A stretch of 64,000 nt of DNA from Hsuehochloa calcarea (GCA_036346395.1 CM070599.1:29751232-29815231), one strand, 5' to 3'. Positions 33,540-45,389 are shown, counted from the first letter of the stretch. Notes: generated by a model not told the origin, from the letters alone. Made by a program: numbers and translations.

Positions 33540-34200
33540 GAAACTGATCTGCACACAATTGTATCGACGTATAAATTTTTAGAGGTATCTTGCCGTGTAC
33601 AGATGGAAAGTAAAATTAAGTTCATAATGTTTTAATTAACATCTACATTCCCTATTTAGCTACTATGGAATTTTTATAAATACCTTGCTATTTTCCTTAT
33701 TTATAAATTATTTAGTGTACACGAATGGAAACCAAAATTAAGTTGGGATACATACCCTGTTTAACCACTTTACATTTTCTAGAGATTTTTAATAGGTATC
33801 TTGTTACTTTCTTTGTTTAAAAAGTGTCTCCAGTATTTATGAAATATTCACCGTGTACAAATAGAAATGAAAATTAAGTTCATAATATTTTAATTCAGCT
33901 CTACATACCCTATGCACCTACTCTGGATTTTTTATAGAATTTTTAGAGGTGTCTTGCTATTTTTCTAGTTTAAAAAGTACTTTCGGCATTAAAAAATATT
34001 TACCATGCGCTAATGGGAACCAAAATTATGTTGAAATTATTTTTATTAAGCTCTACATACCCTATTTAGCTACTCTGCAATTTTTACATATTTTGAAGAG
34101 GTATCTTGTTATTTTTAGAGGTGTCTTCCTATTTCCTAGTTTAAAAAGTATTTTCGTTATTAACAAAATATTTATCGTGTAAAATTGAAGACCTACAAAG
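33540..34200. repeat. Diverged AT-rich tandem repeat, about four units
   Basis: The phrases AAAATTAAGTT (33612, 33733, 33870, and AAAATTATGTT at 34021) and CTCTACATACCCTAT (about 33642, 33901, 34052) recur at 120-150 bp spacing, with intervening TTTTTATAGAATTTTTAGAGG-like stretches. Confidence 0.75.
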
Positions 34201-34439
34201 TTTTATTAGTATTTTGCGGATTTATTCTAAATCGTTCAAGTACTGTAATATAAATAATATATATACAATGAAGTAAACTATACACAGTTAAACTGATGTA
34301 CTACATCAAGCAACAACACAGTTAAAATTATCTAATCCATTGAATTATATATCACTTTTTTTTATTTGCTAACCTACAAGGTTTTGAATTTATGTACAAA
34401 GTTGCAAGAACATTTACCTGCAAAAATGGACGACTAGGT

Positions 34440-34585
34440 CTGCTGCTCCGTCTCTCTCTCATACGCTAGGAACCGGCAGGGCTTCGTTAAGTCTCTCCTC
34501 CTCCTCTCCATCTTCTCTTTTTTTCGGAAATAAATGACTTTTCTACCGAATTTTGGGGTATATATAATCAGTTCCTATCACAAGT
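34440..34585 (-). promoter_or_regulatory. Possible transposon promoter
   Basis: On the minus strand a TATA-like TATATATACCCC (about 34555-34568) is followed by an AG-rich leader with a short ATG frame (MERRRRDLTKPC). It points toward the plant-mobile-domain fragment. Weak evidence. Confidence 0.25.
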
Positions 34586-34788
34586 TGAAATAACGACAGG
34601 AAGTTGGAAAGACCACTGACAACAAATAAGTGATTTTGCTATTTCAAATGGCGATAGGAGGCTGATGCCGTTCCGAATGAAGATATATACATTTTTTTTT
34701 AAAAAAGACTATTATTTTTTGTAGTTATCTTTTAAATTAATATTATTTTAAAAAATTCTCAAATTGAAAGGCTTGAAATGTCTATCTC

Positions 34789-36312
34789 GTGGAAGTAGCC
34801 AAAATCAGCAGCAGATGCAGATTACCGGTGGATTCGATCTGTTAGGACAGAGTCGATCGATCCGACGTATCTAGCGTCTCGATTCTGACTACTAATTTGC
34901 TCTGTTCCTCGCAGATCGAATCATGCAAGACCCAGTGCAAGCAGCCAAACACGGCGAACTGTCTGACTTTTACATGGCAATGAGTTATAGTCCTCAACCG
35001 ATACCAAACCGCTCATGCGATCGACCGCATTGCTGACTGATACTAACCAACACGGGTTCACTGTTTAGGAATAGTCGATCGATCGATGTCGCTTACCTAC
35101 ATTATACTACCGGGCTGGAGAAGTTTGGTCAAAACCTTTTCATGTTTGTCAACACCTCAAGAAAACAACACCAGATCTATGAATGCATGACGGTGCCGAT
35201 TAATTGCGATGTATATATACGCTGCGTTCGATTCTGTGATTCTGCCCCTGCCACGCCAGACGAAATTCGCAGAAATGTATGACTTGCAAAATGTAACATC
35301 ATTAAAATGTTCAGAAATGATTTTTTTTTTCTTCAATAGGATGTTCAGAAATGATTTTTTTCTTCAATAGGATGTTCAGAAATTACTTAAACACTGATGA
35401 ATCAGGAAGGTTCACACATGAGATCAAGCAGATATTATCTATATGCTCCACCAATGCACCGACACCTGATGGCAAAAACTTGCTAGCAACATCTACCTGT
35501 ACACACATATCAATGCTCAAGCTGCATAAACATCGGTCTCCGAAAAGAACATGCTTACATAATACCAGTACACAATCCCAAGATCTGTACTGCAGTTGGT
35601 CCCGGCTCCAGTCCCATGAAACTGCAACTTGATTGACTATTGGAGCCCACGAGGACATCCAGCTAGATATAGCCAGATCATGAGACTGAAGCATGCCCCA
35701 TACGGCGTCAGGACTTGAGACAGCTATAGCTGAGCAGGTGAGGAGGCACAGTGCAGCAGGCCTACAGCTTGGTACTACTGCTACTAACTAGTACATTACA
35801 ATAGTCCAAAACGAGATCAGGAATCTGTCCATGGAGTAGTGTACTCCACTGTTCTGAGATGCGATCCATAAAAATGTCCTGCGCAGAGTTGGTGAGCTCT
35901 CAAGTTCAAGGCACTGTGCGCCACTGTTTGCTTGCCTCCTGCATTTGTCCTCCTCGTCTTGAGCACGACAATGCAAAATTCTTCTGGTACTAGTAGTGCC
36001 CCTCTTTTTTTAAGGGAAGAAGAAAGGGAGAAACGTTCTAGTTGGCAATTTTGTGCGCCACTCATTCCACTGAATTTATGTTGGTTAGTGATGCAAGCTG
36101 GCTTACTTAGTCACTTAGATATATTTCTGAAAGACAAAACCACTTTTAGATCAGATATCACATGTGAACAATGGATGAACAAAAAACAACAACAAAGCTT
36201 TAGATGGTGATAACGGTGCCCTCGAAATAAACAAGAAGGATATGGTAGCGAAATGACAGAAAGTTACAGACATCCAATCCAAACTCTAGGGACGTGACAT
36301 ACTGATGCAGGG
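34789..36312. other. Intergenic region
   Basis: No recognised gene. 35308-35385 holds three tandem copies of an approximately 31-bp unit (GATGTTCAGAAATGATTTTT core). Short minus-strand frames at 35383-35694 and 35788-36065 have no domain. Confidence 0.4.
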
Positions 36313-39300
36313 TGTGACATCCCATTTTTTTTAGCCCAGTCCGCGGCCCGCTTTTTCCGCCGGTCCAACCGACTCCCGGCCCGCTCGCCCGTTCCTCTCT
36401 CTCTCCCTTATCTCTTCCTCGGCTGCCCGTCCGCTCGTCTTCTCCCCTCCATTTCCCCGGTCGCTCCACCCGCTTCGCCTCCTCTCTCTCGCCCCGCATC
36501 GCCGTCTTCTTCTCGGCCCGGTCTCCTTCCCTTCGCCCGGCTCCTCTCCCCTCCACTCCGCCGCCCTCGTGATCCCCCTCCGCCCGGCCTCCCCCTCAAC
36601 CTCATCTCCCCCGTCGCTCACCTTCCCTCGGCCCGTCTTCCCAGTGAGCGCGCCCCACCTTCTTCCCTCGCTCGGCCCGGCTTCTTCTTCCCGCTCGGCC
36701 CTTGATTCCTTGACCCATCAGAAGCGCCGCGCGCCTCTCTCCTCTGCAGCTCCGCCCCCACCTCCGCCTGATCCGCCTGCAGCGGGCCTCCCCGGGCCCC
36801 GCGCCTTCTTCTCTCTCCCACGCGCGTGCATTGCCCGTGAGCCCTCTGCGCGCGCCTCGCTTGCGCGCCGCCCGAGCCGGCGCCACCTCTCCGCCGCGAA
36901 TCCCGCCGGTCGTCCTCGCCACCGCCTCGGTCCGTCGTCGCCCATGCCTTTGGAAGCTCAGCGCGACTCGCCGCTCGAGCCTTACCGCTCCCGGTCGGCG
37001 CCTCGGCCCGCTCGCCGCTCCTCGCCCGCCCGTGACCCCCTGGCGCTGCCCGCCATGACCCTCCGCCACCTCCACCGGCTATAAGTAGCCTCGTCTCCCC
37101 GAGCCTTCCCCAGTTGCGGTCATGGCTCCCAACCTCTAGGTCGCCGCTAAGCTCCTCCCTGTTGCCCGTGGCTCCATCGCTGACCTCCCTCGGCGCCCCT
37201 CCCCTCCGGCCGCTCGATGAGCCTCCCCTTCTCCCGTGCTCTAGCTTCCCCTCTCTTTTCCTCCCGCCACGCTTGCCTTGCCGCCCCGTGCACCCGAGCC
37301 CCCGATGCCCCGTCGGACCGGATTGCCCACTCAACCCCGCCCACTCAACCTCAAGCCTCCTCCTGCTCCCTGCCTTCCCCCTCTCATCTTTGTTTTGCCC
37401 GCCTCCTTGGTCGGTTCAAAAGCACTAGCAGCGAAGCATAACTGATTTGTCAAATTGAAATCTCAAATGTCAATGTTTGATAGCAATTTGAAAATTGGTA
37501 TCGATGGCAGTATCGCTTGTTGTTGTGTCTGTAATTGCTCCCAGATCAATATTGATAATGAATTGTTGTTGATATTTAGTATCATGTGTGGCAGTGAGTG
37601 TTGATCATTAGCCTTGAACCTCAGTATTTGTAATTGATTGTTGTTGATTATTGTTCTTCAGTGTCAGAATTTGTGATCTGGAATTTGAGATTTGTGCAGC
37701 TGGCAAATGAAGAACTTATGTTTTGATATTGCTAATATATGCCCTGTTAGTAATCTGTCAACCGAAGGAATCATGTATATGTTGATCTGGCATTCGTGAA
37801 TTGGTGCATTAGGCCAGTAGTTTGTATGACTTGCAATTGGAAATCTGTGTTTGAACTCTGTTAATAATTGCTCCAACACTTGAGGATGTTGATAGGTCAT
37901 TTGAACCCATATTTAGTAATCTTGCAATTGTGTATCGGTGCTTTAAGTCAATAGTTTGGTTGGTCTAACAATTGAAAGCTGTATGGTTGATGTGGTAGTA
38001 GATTGAGTGCTGGCATTTGGAATTTATGTCAATTAAGTTGTTGTGTCGTAGAAGTTGCGATCAATTATCATTTGTCCATTTCAATTGTCAACGTTTGATT
38101 CGTAGTTGCTTCCCCGGATTAGAGCGGTAGCAATGAGGTTGCAATCGATTCAACAATTGAGAAATATTGCAATAAGATAGCAGGATGTTTTGCTGGTAGT
38201 AAGATTGATTATTGCTTAATTGTCTATGGTTACGGATCATCAGTATAAGTGTTTCGGCAGTAACTTAAATGATTGGTTGTGATCCGGATTGTTAGGGATA
38301 GCTTTAATCTTCAGTAGCAGTATTGTCTATTGGATTTGTTAATCAATTGTTAGTTGTTGGTTAGTGTTTCGTCAGTAGGTCATGATTGTTGGAAGTAATA
38401 GTATTTGGTGAAAGCTGGAAGTATTGATTTTATTGCTTTATCAATCCGTATTGTTTGGCAAGGATTTGTGATTCTGGCATCGATTATTCGCCGATAGAAT
38501 CCGCGTCTTTATTTGGTAGTAGGTTGTAGTAGTAGGTTGAGTAGTTAGCAATTGAATCGTTGAGTATTATTTTGGCAGCTGATATTGGTATTGAATTGCC
38601 ATTGGATTGTGTGTTGATCGGGTATCCTCGATTTGGTATAGAACTAGTAGTTAAGTTGCCTTGTCGCCTGAAGAAGGATAGTCTTGCAGTAGAGCATTCC
38701 GGCAAAAGCTCATTCGACCTTACCCTCCTTTGTATCCTCCCTCCGGGCAGACATTATCTGCCATTCCTCCTTTCGCCCAACTGGTCGTTTGACTCTGTCA
38801 AACATTCCAGTGTCGCTCAAACCCTTCTCTCAAGCCCGTCCTCTGCAATCTTTCTGAGTCTCTTGTGTTTTATTTGGTCTTTTGGATTCTTTGCATTTAT
38901 TTGGTTTTCAATCGTTATTGCGTAATTAGAAATCGAAGTCCAGAAGAATCGACGGCTCAAGCAGATCCAAGATTCAAGCAAGGACGCTGACTAAGAATTC
39001 GAACCTCTGTCTAATCAGGCTTTGAGTAAGATCAAGGCCACGGTAAAAATAACCCAGGCGAGTCAACACTTTGATCATATTGATCCTACATTTTATGTAA
39101 AATTATGTTCTTTTAAAATAGCAAACTGCATGCTTTAATTTTTACACAAATGTATGTTAAATGGTCCTAAGGTAGCTAAATGCCAACTTGATTGTTAAGT
39201 AATTATTATACCTTGCCCTTGATAATTGAATTCCCTGATCCTTGTTACCCTAGTAATTATATGGTAACTTACTAGTTATAGTTTGTACTCAAGTGTCATG

Positions 39301-40832
39301 CTAGCCTTACTTGAGTACCGGGGTGCTAATCACCCCAATCATCATCCTTTAAGCATAAAGATTGTTTTGGGCAGTCATTGGGGTAGATGACTGAAGTGGT
39401 TAAGTTAATTTGTTTTACACTTCTCCAAAACCCTGAAACTTGCTAATACCACATTTGGGCGGATGGTAAAGAGGTGGGTGCCGTCGTGCACGAGAGTGGT
39501 TGGTATGTGGTATGAATCGCCCAGATGGATTAAGGACTTAATCTTGTCATGACCTCTTGTGTAAAAAAAGTACAACCATAAGTCTGCAAAGTGCAACTTA
39601 GCTTAGTAAAATTATCAAACTCTGAATGTCGTCTCGCATGGTGGGAGAGAGGGAATGTGCAAGTGGCAAGATGCGTTCCGGCTTGAAAGGGACACCGAGG
39701 AAAGGTGAAGTTTGCCAGTCGCTGAGGGGTAGGTTGACTCCGCGTTCAACTACTCTAGTCGCTGAGGTGAACATCTCGCACAACGTATGGGCGTAACCCC
39801 ATATGGGTGAGATGACGGAAGGGGCAAAATAATTCGAAAAGTTATTGTGACGATCGCACAACTACATGACTACGGAATCATGTGGAGTAACGAGTATGAT
39901 TGTCTCTTGTGGGTACAGTGTACAAACTCTGCAGAGTCAAAATCTGTTTAAACAGCCGCGCCTACGGTCATAGGCGGACATGGGAACTTAATTTGAGGTA
40001 GTTCTATTTCAAAAATCTTTGTGGGTGGAAAAAAAAACCAGGTCGGCTCACCTAGCCTGAGGTTTTATGTTTTTCCTGGATCGTCGTATCCAGCGTTGTT
40101 AAAATATGGGGGTAGCCCCAACTAAAGATAAGCATAAGGTGGAGGTAGCCTCTGCTGTTAGTAATATTGCACAAATATTCTATTTACAAAATCATGTTTT
40201 TGTTAAAATGCTAAGTGATAGGATCTTCTAATATCTGTATTTATAATTGCTGCTTTACACAAATAAAAGAATCCGAGCCATCCTTGTTACACCTTGCATG
40301 TATATTATTGCATCTGTGTGTGTTGGCTCGCGAGCACGGTAGTTGTGCTCATCCTCGCTCTTTCCCAAACCATCGAAGCAGGAACCTCGAGGCCGATCGC
40401 AACAAGGATCCGTAAGTCCAAGACCGTGAATCGTTGAGCGTAGTTTAGTGCTTAGTTGTTCTAGTCTCACCCCAGTCTAGCTGACTCCGTCGGTTCTTGT
40501 GTGCTTCCTATATTGTCTGAAGTTTTCAGATAATATCGGGCGTACATGGGTTCCCCAGTCACTTGCCTGCGGAGAGATATGCCCTCACCTCTTTGCTTCC
40601 GTTGTTGCTTCTGCTATCTTTGTAATGTATTCTTTTGGTCTGTTCGGCCCTTATTGTAAAAATTGGCTCGAAGTGGTTTATGTAAACTCTGATGTGTAAA
40701 TTAATGAATGGAATGATTTTACACCATGTATGGTTTGATTCAGCATTGTGCCTGTGAAGTGCTATCTACTGATTCAGAGAATAGCACAGTAATTTCACAG
40801 AAGATCCGAATACAAAAATCTGGGGTCGCACA
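36313..40832 (+). mobile_element. 4.5-kb solo LTR of the TGTRACATCC superfamily
   Basis: Starts TGTGACATCCCATTTT and ends CTGGGGTCGCACA. The flanks CAGGG (36308-36312) and CAGTG (40833-40837) differ at one of five bases and are probably the target duplication. Parts occur in the same order as in the LTR at 52648-56574: C-rich block (36340-37430), the GGATCC/AGAAGAATC...GACGGCTCAAGCAG segment (38940-39000), the AACTCTGCAGAG block (39925), and the end. Long proline/arginine-rich frames at 36569-37430 on both strands are compositional, not genes. No gag or pol. Confidence 0.75.
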
Positions 40833-40844
40833 CAGTGTAATGGG

Positions 40845-40936
40845 ACACGGATCAGGTGCAGCCGCTTTAGCGACTGCAACTTTGGCAGTAGTAGGTGATC
40901 TGGCCATCCAACAAGCAATCAACGTATAGGATTCAC
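40845..40936 (+). repeat. Inverted repeat, arm 1
   Basis: GGTGCAGCCGCTTTAGCGAC ... GGCAGTAGTAGGTGATC ... GCCATCCAACAAG pairs with the reverse complement of 41580-41675 at roughly 80 percent identity by eye. Both arms can be read as LAVVGDLAIQQ / LAVVVVDLAIQQ, so the pair may be an inverted duplication of an exon. The protein family was not identified. Confidence 0.75.
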
Positions 40937-41579
40937 TGCCCCACCTTTTCCCACCATTATCTTTCCTCTTGACTGCATACGTTTGCTAACAATTAATCTG
41001 ATTATTATGCTTTCACTTTTCCTCTCACTTCCGGTCCATCCAATATGCTTGATCCTCACTTCTTTTCCAACCTAATCACTACACAGCAATAAAATTTCAA
41101 AGGTCTACAACAATTAACTGTATACGTTTGCTAACAATTAATCTGATTATGCTAGTGTCTTCTTTTTCAGAGTTCTGATCATGTTCAAGATGGAAGTAAT
41201 CATCATTCCTTTGAAGGGTTTGATATAGTAGTTCTGGATATATTTTTTGATGTAAGCGAGCTCATGCTTTGTTACAGCTCATATTTTCATTGCCTTCTAA
41301 AGATTATTGAAACAATTGACGAATCAGGTTTTGGATAATGCAAACTTTTGTACATGGGATTAGGCTAGTAGGAACTTATTATATCCTCTTTTGTACTGCA
41401 ATGGATGTCAAACATTCAGTTTTGAGGGGAAACATCAACTATTTTTCTCATAACAATCTGTAATTTTGTACATGATTCATTTCGTTTTTTTATTGTCATC
41501 AAAGGGGGAAGAATAACAAGTGCAGTGACAGTCTCTTGAGGTTCTAAACAGTAGAGAAAAAGGAGGGAGCAGGAGTCCA

Positions 41580-41675
41580 GCTGATCCAAGACATTGGTTC
41601 CTTGTTGGATGGCTAGATCAACAACTACTACTGCCAAGTTGCACTACTACAGCGACTGCACCTCATCTGCGTCCA
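41580..41675 (-). repeat. Inverted repeat, arm 2
   Basis: Reverse complement of arm 1 at 40845-40936, separated by about 640 bp. Between them a 29-bp direct repeat (ATACGTTTGCTAACAATTAA core) occurs at about 40977 and 41120. Confidence 0.75.
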
Positions 41676-42460
41676 GGATAATGTACTCTTTGGGGGAAAG
41701 ACTCCAGAAGGACAGAAATATCCTGTAGGAAAAGCACACAGCCGAAAAGCTATATATGCATTCCAAATATGCAGCCCTGCACATGATCCCAGTAGTTGGG
41801 AGTACTCGAAACAGTAGGAGCCTGTAATGGAAAGGCAGAGGAAGCAAGTTAAGACAGTTAGAGACTGTAAATGGGTCTCAGCATCCACTGAAAAAGCACA
41901 CACTTGTGCTCCATCCTACTTGTGCAAACTCAGCTGGCTGCTGGCTAGATACGGAAGCTAATCGGACAGGTAAAGAAATTCACCTTATTGCAGATTGATG
42001 TAGCACATGTCCATCTAGGCTTCTAGCACGACATTTGTGGCAATTCCATTTGTGATCTTCTCCGGCTCTTCGTGCTCGTTTAGGGTGGGGATCTAAGCCC
42101 AGTGGTATATTATACTATTATATGGCTTTGTTTTGTGCTAGGGGAGTGAGCCGCCGATTACCATGTAGTTACCGTCGGGAAATTCTCGCACCGTGTCTCT
42201 ACGGAGGAAGCAAAGGTAAAAGTACATTGTGGGCTATGGCGTGCCAGCCGATTTTACCGAACTCGATAAGGAGACGCGAAACCGACGGAGATCGTCCGAC
42301 TCCGAAGGCAACAGTCGATTCCTAGTTGAATCGTCGAGGCGAAGCAATATCAATCAGAAACAACTCTTAGATTGGCGTAAATCGATGTAGATCAATACGT
42401 CGATAATAAGAATATTGACCAGCAACAAATTACAAAGGTAAGATTTTACTAGCTAAAAAT
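41676..42460. other. Unassigned stretch
   Basis: Small frames (41628-41903 minus, 42122-42325 plus) show no domain. No repeat structure recognised. Confidence 0.35.
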
Positions 42461-43694
42461 TGTTAGCCCAAACTACCAGAGAAAACAAACACATGGTTAT
42501 CACAAAGAGGAAGAAGACTCTCACTTGGTGGCGCTGCAACTCACTAGCACCGTTTTCTTCTTTCCTTATTTCATTATTCGTCGGACTTAATATAAATAAC
42601 AAGTATAGGAGATAAACACACACACGTCGAGCAACAGCTCGATCCTGAACTCACGCTACAAGCTAGCAGACACGGTCCACTAACTCAGCTAACTCAACTC
42701 GCTAATATCTATTTGCATGCAAGCTGACTAAACAAACGTGCACTTGTACATGGTGTCACAACTACATGTATCGTGTCATGCATGCCCTGTTCTATTGTGC
42801 ATACACATGCAACTTGACACACTAACAAGATTAACATCTAACATTCTCCCTCTTAATACTGTTACGTCTTCTTTACAACTCGAAATCTGATCTTCTAACA
42901 TATCTCCAAGAAGTTATGCCTTTCTCTTACTGACCATGCCGCTTAGTTGTTGCCTGTCAACAGAGGGTACTAGAGGAACACACTCCCTTATCTTCCTCCC
43001 TTTGCAGCCATTTCTTCCCTGCCAGTGATACACTCACCGGCGACTTTGACCTCGATGACCTCAGCATGATCTTGGGCAATCAACAACATGGCTCTTCTTG
43101 CGACGATGGCCTCCACACCATTGCCATCACCTCTTTGCCGCGGTGACGCATCTTGACGACGACAAAGACTCACACCAAATCATACACACATGGACACTTG
43201 GATACGCACTTACAAGGACTCACACATCGCGCTCGTGGACACAACTCACATGACACACACAAACACGGCACCACAACTGCCTAGTGCCAACACAACGCTT
43301 TCACTTTGGCAACACGCAACTCATCTTGTGTTCCATCGACGAAGATGCTGGTGCCACTACACTCGGGCTCCAACTTGCGTGCGTGAACGTCGATGCGCCT
43401 GTCGCGCCATCCGTGCACACTCGCTTGGATCCATCACCGCGTTGAATGGGCTTCCTCCATGTTGCAGCTACCAATGTGCCCACCTACGCCCGATGTGCCA
43501 CCGAGCCTGCCGCCGGAACGCGGCTTCGCCCACTCTGATACCAAATGTTGGACCAGCTCCTCGAGAAAAACTCACACATGGTTATCACAAGGAGGATGAA
43601 GACTCTCACTTATGCCGCAACTCATTAGCACCGTTTTCTTCTTTCCTTATTCCATCATTCGTCCGACTGAATGTAAATAACAAGTACAGTAGAT

Positions 43695-43733
<39 letters not shown>

Positions 43734-43939
43734 TGTGCAACAGCTCGATCCTGAACTCATGCCACAAGCCAGCAGACATGGTCCACTAACTCAACACACT
43801 AATATCTAGCTGCATGCAAGCTGACTAAACAAACACGCACTTGTACATGGTACCACAACTACATGTACTGTGTCGTGCAGACCCTGTTCTACGTGCATAC
43901 ATATGCAACTTGACACGATAACAATATTAACATATAACA
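42461..43939 (-). mobile_element. Short non-autonomous copia derivative, two LTRs
   Basis: The LTRs at 42461-42843 and 43546-43939 are direct repeats (TGTTAG/TGTTGG at left, TAACA at right). On the minus strand the right LTR is followed by TTTGGTATCAGAG (43533-43545), a primer-binding site, and the left LTR is preceded by a polypurine tract (reverse complement of TTCTCCCTCTTAA). The interior of about 700 bp has a gag-like start (GREEMAAKGGR near 42990 and a broken YPLLTGNN) that then passes into the tract, so pol is deleted. Similar 3' internal sequence (43940-44079, ending with a polypurine tract) also lies on the far side of the right LTR, as in LTR-sharing tandem elements. Confidence 0.7.
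43699..43730. repeat. (CA)16 microsatellite within an LTR
   Basis: Present in the LTR at 43546-43939; the partner LTR at 42461-42843 has only CACACACAC at the same place. Confidence 0.95.
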
Positions 43940-44129
43940 TTCCCCCTTAATCTTGTTACGTCTTCTTCACAACTCGAAAGCTGATCTTCTGACGCATCTC
44001 CAAGAAGTTATACCTTCCTCTTACTGACCATACCATGTAGTTGCCGCCCGTCAACAGGGGGTACTGGAGGGACACACTCCATTTGGTATCAGATCCTGAG
44101 TTCTTGATATGCGTATGCCCAAGATCATG

Positions 44130-45007
44130 TCGCCCTCTCCGGGAAGTGGTGTCACCGGTGATGAGGCGCCATCGGGTGCGATGGAGAAGAAGAGTTCCGC
44201 CGTCTCGCTGTATTATCTGATGCTCATGAAGAGCAATTATGTAGCCTAAGCAATCAAGATGAAGATGTACATGCGAGCTCATGGTGTGTGGAACGCGATC
44301 GAGGATGGCAACATTGATGTGCATAAGGATCAGATGGCCTTGGTGGCCCTATGGAGGTATCCCGGAGGAAATGCTCTTCCTATTAGTATAAAAAGAGACG
44401 ACCAAAGTTGCATGAGAGGCGTTGAAGATGATGCATCTTGGTACCGATCGTGTCAAGGAAGCGCAAGTGCAGACCCTCAAGAGCGAGTTCGAGGGGATGC
44501 ACATTAAAGAGACGGAGTCGGTCGACAACGTCGCCATGAGGTTGATGACCATTGTTGACCAAATCCAAACCTTGAGGGATAAGATGAAAGAGGGCTATGT
44601 TGTGAAACGTTCCTTCCTGCAGTTCCTGAAATATTTTTGCAAATCTTCTCCAGCATTGAGCAGTTCGGCGACTTCAAAGTGATGACGGTTGAGAAGGTGA
44701 CTGGCCGCTTGAAGGCGCACGAGGAACAAATCTGGGATCTGGTGGCAGTGGAGATGAGCACCTACTATTAACCCATGCTGATTGGGAGGCTCGATTGTCG
44801 AAAGGCGAGGGCGAGGGCTCCTCCGACAGCTCTAACGGCGGTGGTGGTCGAGGCCGCAAGAATAAAAAATTCAACAAGGAAAAAGCGAGGTGCTATAATT
44901 GTAATGATTATGGGTATTTCGCTTCGGAATGTCGCAAGTCGAAGGAGGAGAAAGAGAGGGCACATTTCATTGAGGTGGAAGACGACGACGAACCGGTGCT
45001 GCTATAG
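44130..45007 (+). pseudogene. copia gag with zinc knuckle, frameshifted
   Basis: The ATG at 44130 opens MSPSPGSGVTGDEAPS and a copia gag N-terminus (LMLMKSNYVA, stop, AIKMKMYMRAHGVWNAIE). The UBN2-type middle (44422-44682: RVKEAQVQTLKSEFEGM, EGYVVKRSFLQFL) and the knuckle part (44795-45007: KARCYNCNDYGYFASECRKS, a CX2CX4HX4C motif with Phe in place of the usual His) follow in other frames. At least two frameshifts and one stop are present. The frame ends seven codons or fewer before the polypurine tract. Confidence 0.8.
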
Positions 45008-45030
45008 CGACAACAAGATTAAGGGGTGGA

Positions 45031-45389
45031 TGTTGTATCGTTGGAGTGTATTTGCATGCCCTGTACACGTCTACATGGCATTGTGCATGTTTATTTGACT
45101 TGAGTAGCAGCTTGCATGTAGGTGCACATTTCCCTTTCTGGTAGTGGAGCACTTCTGAAGGAGGCGTCGTGTGAGTTTAGGATCAAGGTGGTCGTCACCG
45201 TGTGTGTGTCTTTGTTAAAGTTCTCAGTTAATTTTCTAATCGAGTGAGTGAATAACAGAAGAATAAAAGTAGCGCTACACAGTTGCGGTGCTACGCAAAA
45301 AATTCTCTGTGTGTTCATCCTCCCCATGAGTTAACTATTGTTCTTCATCTTCCGTGATTGCGTGTGTTAGTGCTTTTTTGAACCCAACA
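45031..45389 (+). repeat. 3' LTR of the gag-only copia
   Basis: 359 bp with TG...CA ends. Shares TTGCATGCCCTG-like and CTACATGG-like words with the LTRs at 42461-42843 and 43546-43939, so the families are related. Confidence 0.65.

Larger units (their letters stand above)
26144..34788. mobile_element. Candidate large MULE containing nested elements and a plant-mobile-domain fragment
   Basis: The left end (26148-26330) and the reverse complement of the right end (34600-34788) align over about 180 bp: TAGACC/TAGACA, TTTTTTAAAAATAATATTAATTT against TTTTTTAAAATAATATTAATTT (each longer run shared), AAGATAATTACAAAAAATA against AAGATAACTACAAAAAATA. The flanks TTGGAAGTA (26135-26143) and GTGGAAGTA (34789-34797) agree at 8 of 9 bases, the size of a MULE target duplication. 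Inside are a gag-only gypsy element (27361-31223), a 121-bp tandem array, a plant-mobile-domain fragment and an AT-rich array. No MULE transposase is recognised. The exact terminal bases are uncertain and the pairing could also reflect two independent copies. Confidence 0.45.
44080..45389 (+). mobile_element. Gag-only copia derivative with 3' LTR
   Basis: TTTGGTATCAGATCC (about 44080-44094) is a primer-binding site; no + strand 5' LTR lies to its left, where a minus-strand element ends. Gag follows (44130-45007), then at once a polypurine tract (AAGGGGTGGA, 45021-45030) and the 3' LTR 45031-45389 (TGTTGTATCG...CCCAACA). Protease, integrase and RT are absent. Confidence 0.72.

Noticed and set aside
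36569..37428. Overlapping frames of 100-240 codons on both strands
   Set aside because: C-rich block of a solo LTR; no family resemblance.
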